This document shows, in pieces, positions 6,748-6,794 of a DNA stretch of 6,794 nucleotides. The notes beneath the pieces are model-generated. The model was not told the origin of the DNA. It searched no databases and worked only from the letters and a program-made list of their open reading frames with translations. A program made the translations under genes and the position numbers. The stretch's first letter is position 1, and every line of letters starts with the position of its first letter. The stretch comes from an uncultured Bacteroidales bacterium (lineage in GTDB: Bacteria > Bacteroidota > Bacteroidia > Bacteroidales > Paludibacteraceae), in assembly GCA_946619625.1 (NCBI GenBank), contig CAMOMF010000009.1:1-6794 (forward strand). Direction: 5' to 3'.

Positions 6748-6765
6748 GTAGATAGTGTAGATAGT
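6748..6765 (-). repeat. Perfect 9-base tandem repeat before the start codon
   Basis: On the minus strand the unit ACTATCTAC occurs twice in a row, followed by a single C and then the ATG at 6746 of the beta-CASP gene. The repeat occupies the ribosome-binding position and offers no Shine-Dalgarno sequence. It may be a chance duplication, or a slippage-prone element that changes leader length. The remaining bases to the right edge (6766-6794) show no gene or recognisable promoter. Confidence 0.6.
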
Positions 6766-6794
6766 AATATTATTTGGGCAGACTGATAAGCGGA

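Overview
The window looks like chromosomal housekeeping DNA from a member of the Bacteroidota, most likely order Bacteroidales. The evidence is protein similarity recognised by eye in all six genes, no convincing Shine-Dalgarno sequence in front of any start codon, and an intergenic promoter with the phylum-specific -33 TTG / -7 TAnnTTTG layout instead of a sigma-70 -35/-10 pair. Base composition is even, and nothing suggests phage, insertion sequences, CRISPR, tRNA or rRNA.

All six genes are on the minus strand and fill the window almost completely, so read it from right to left. The first unit (6746 down to 3997) encodes a beta-CASP metallo-beta-lactamase RNase-like protein, followed 2 bases later by an RluA-type pseudouridine synthase with a large cysteine-containing N-terminal region. 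A 185-base intergenic region follows (3812-3996). It carries A-tracts, a near-consensus Bacteroidota promoter and a strong hairpin in the predicted 5' leader. The second unit (3811 down to the left edge) encodes the sliding clamp DnaN, a DEDDh 3'-5' exonuclease with an extra C-terminal domain, ribonuclease Z and RadA. RadA is cut by the window edge. Gaps in the second unit are 27, 4 and 9 bases, so it reads as one operon.

Functionally the left unit joins DNA replication and repair (clamp, proofreading-type exonuclease, branch-migration ATPase) with tRNA 3'-end maturation. The right unit pairs an RNA nuclease-like enzyme with an RNA-modifying enzyme. Two zinc-dependent metallo-beta-lactamase-fold RNases therefore lie within 6 kb, on either side of dnaN.

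I do not see a new biological system here. The points most worth a second look are the dnaN leader and promoter, the uncharacterised N-terminal region fused to the pseudouridine synthase, and the perfect 9-base tandem repeat just before the start codon of the rightmost gene.
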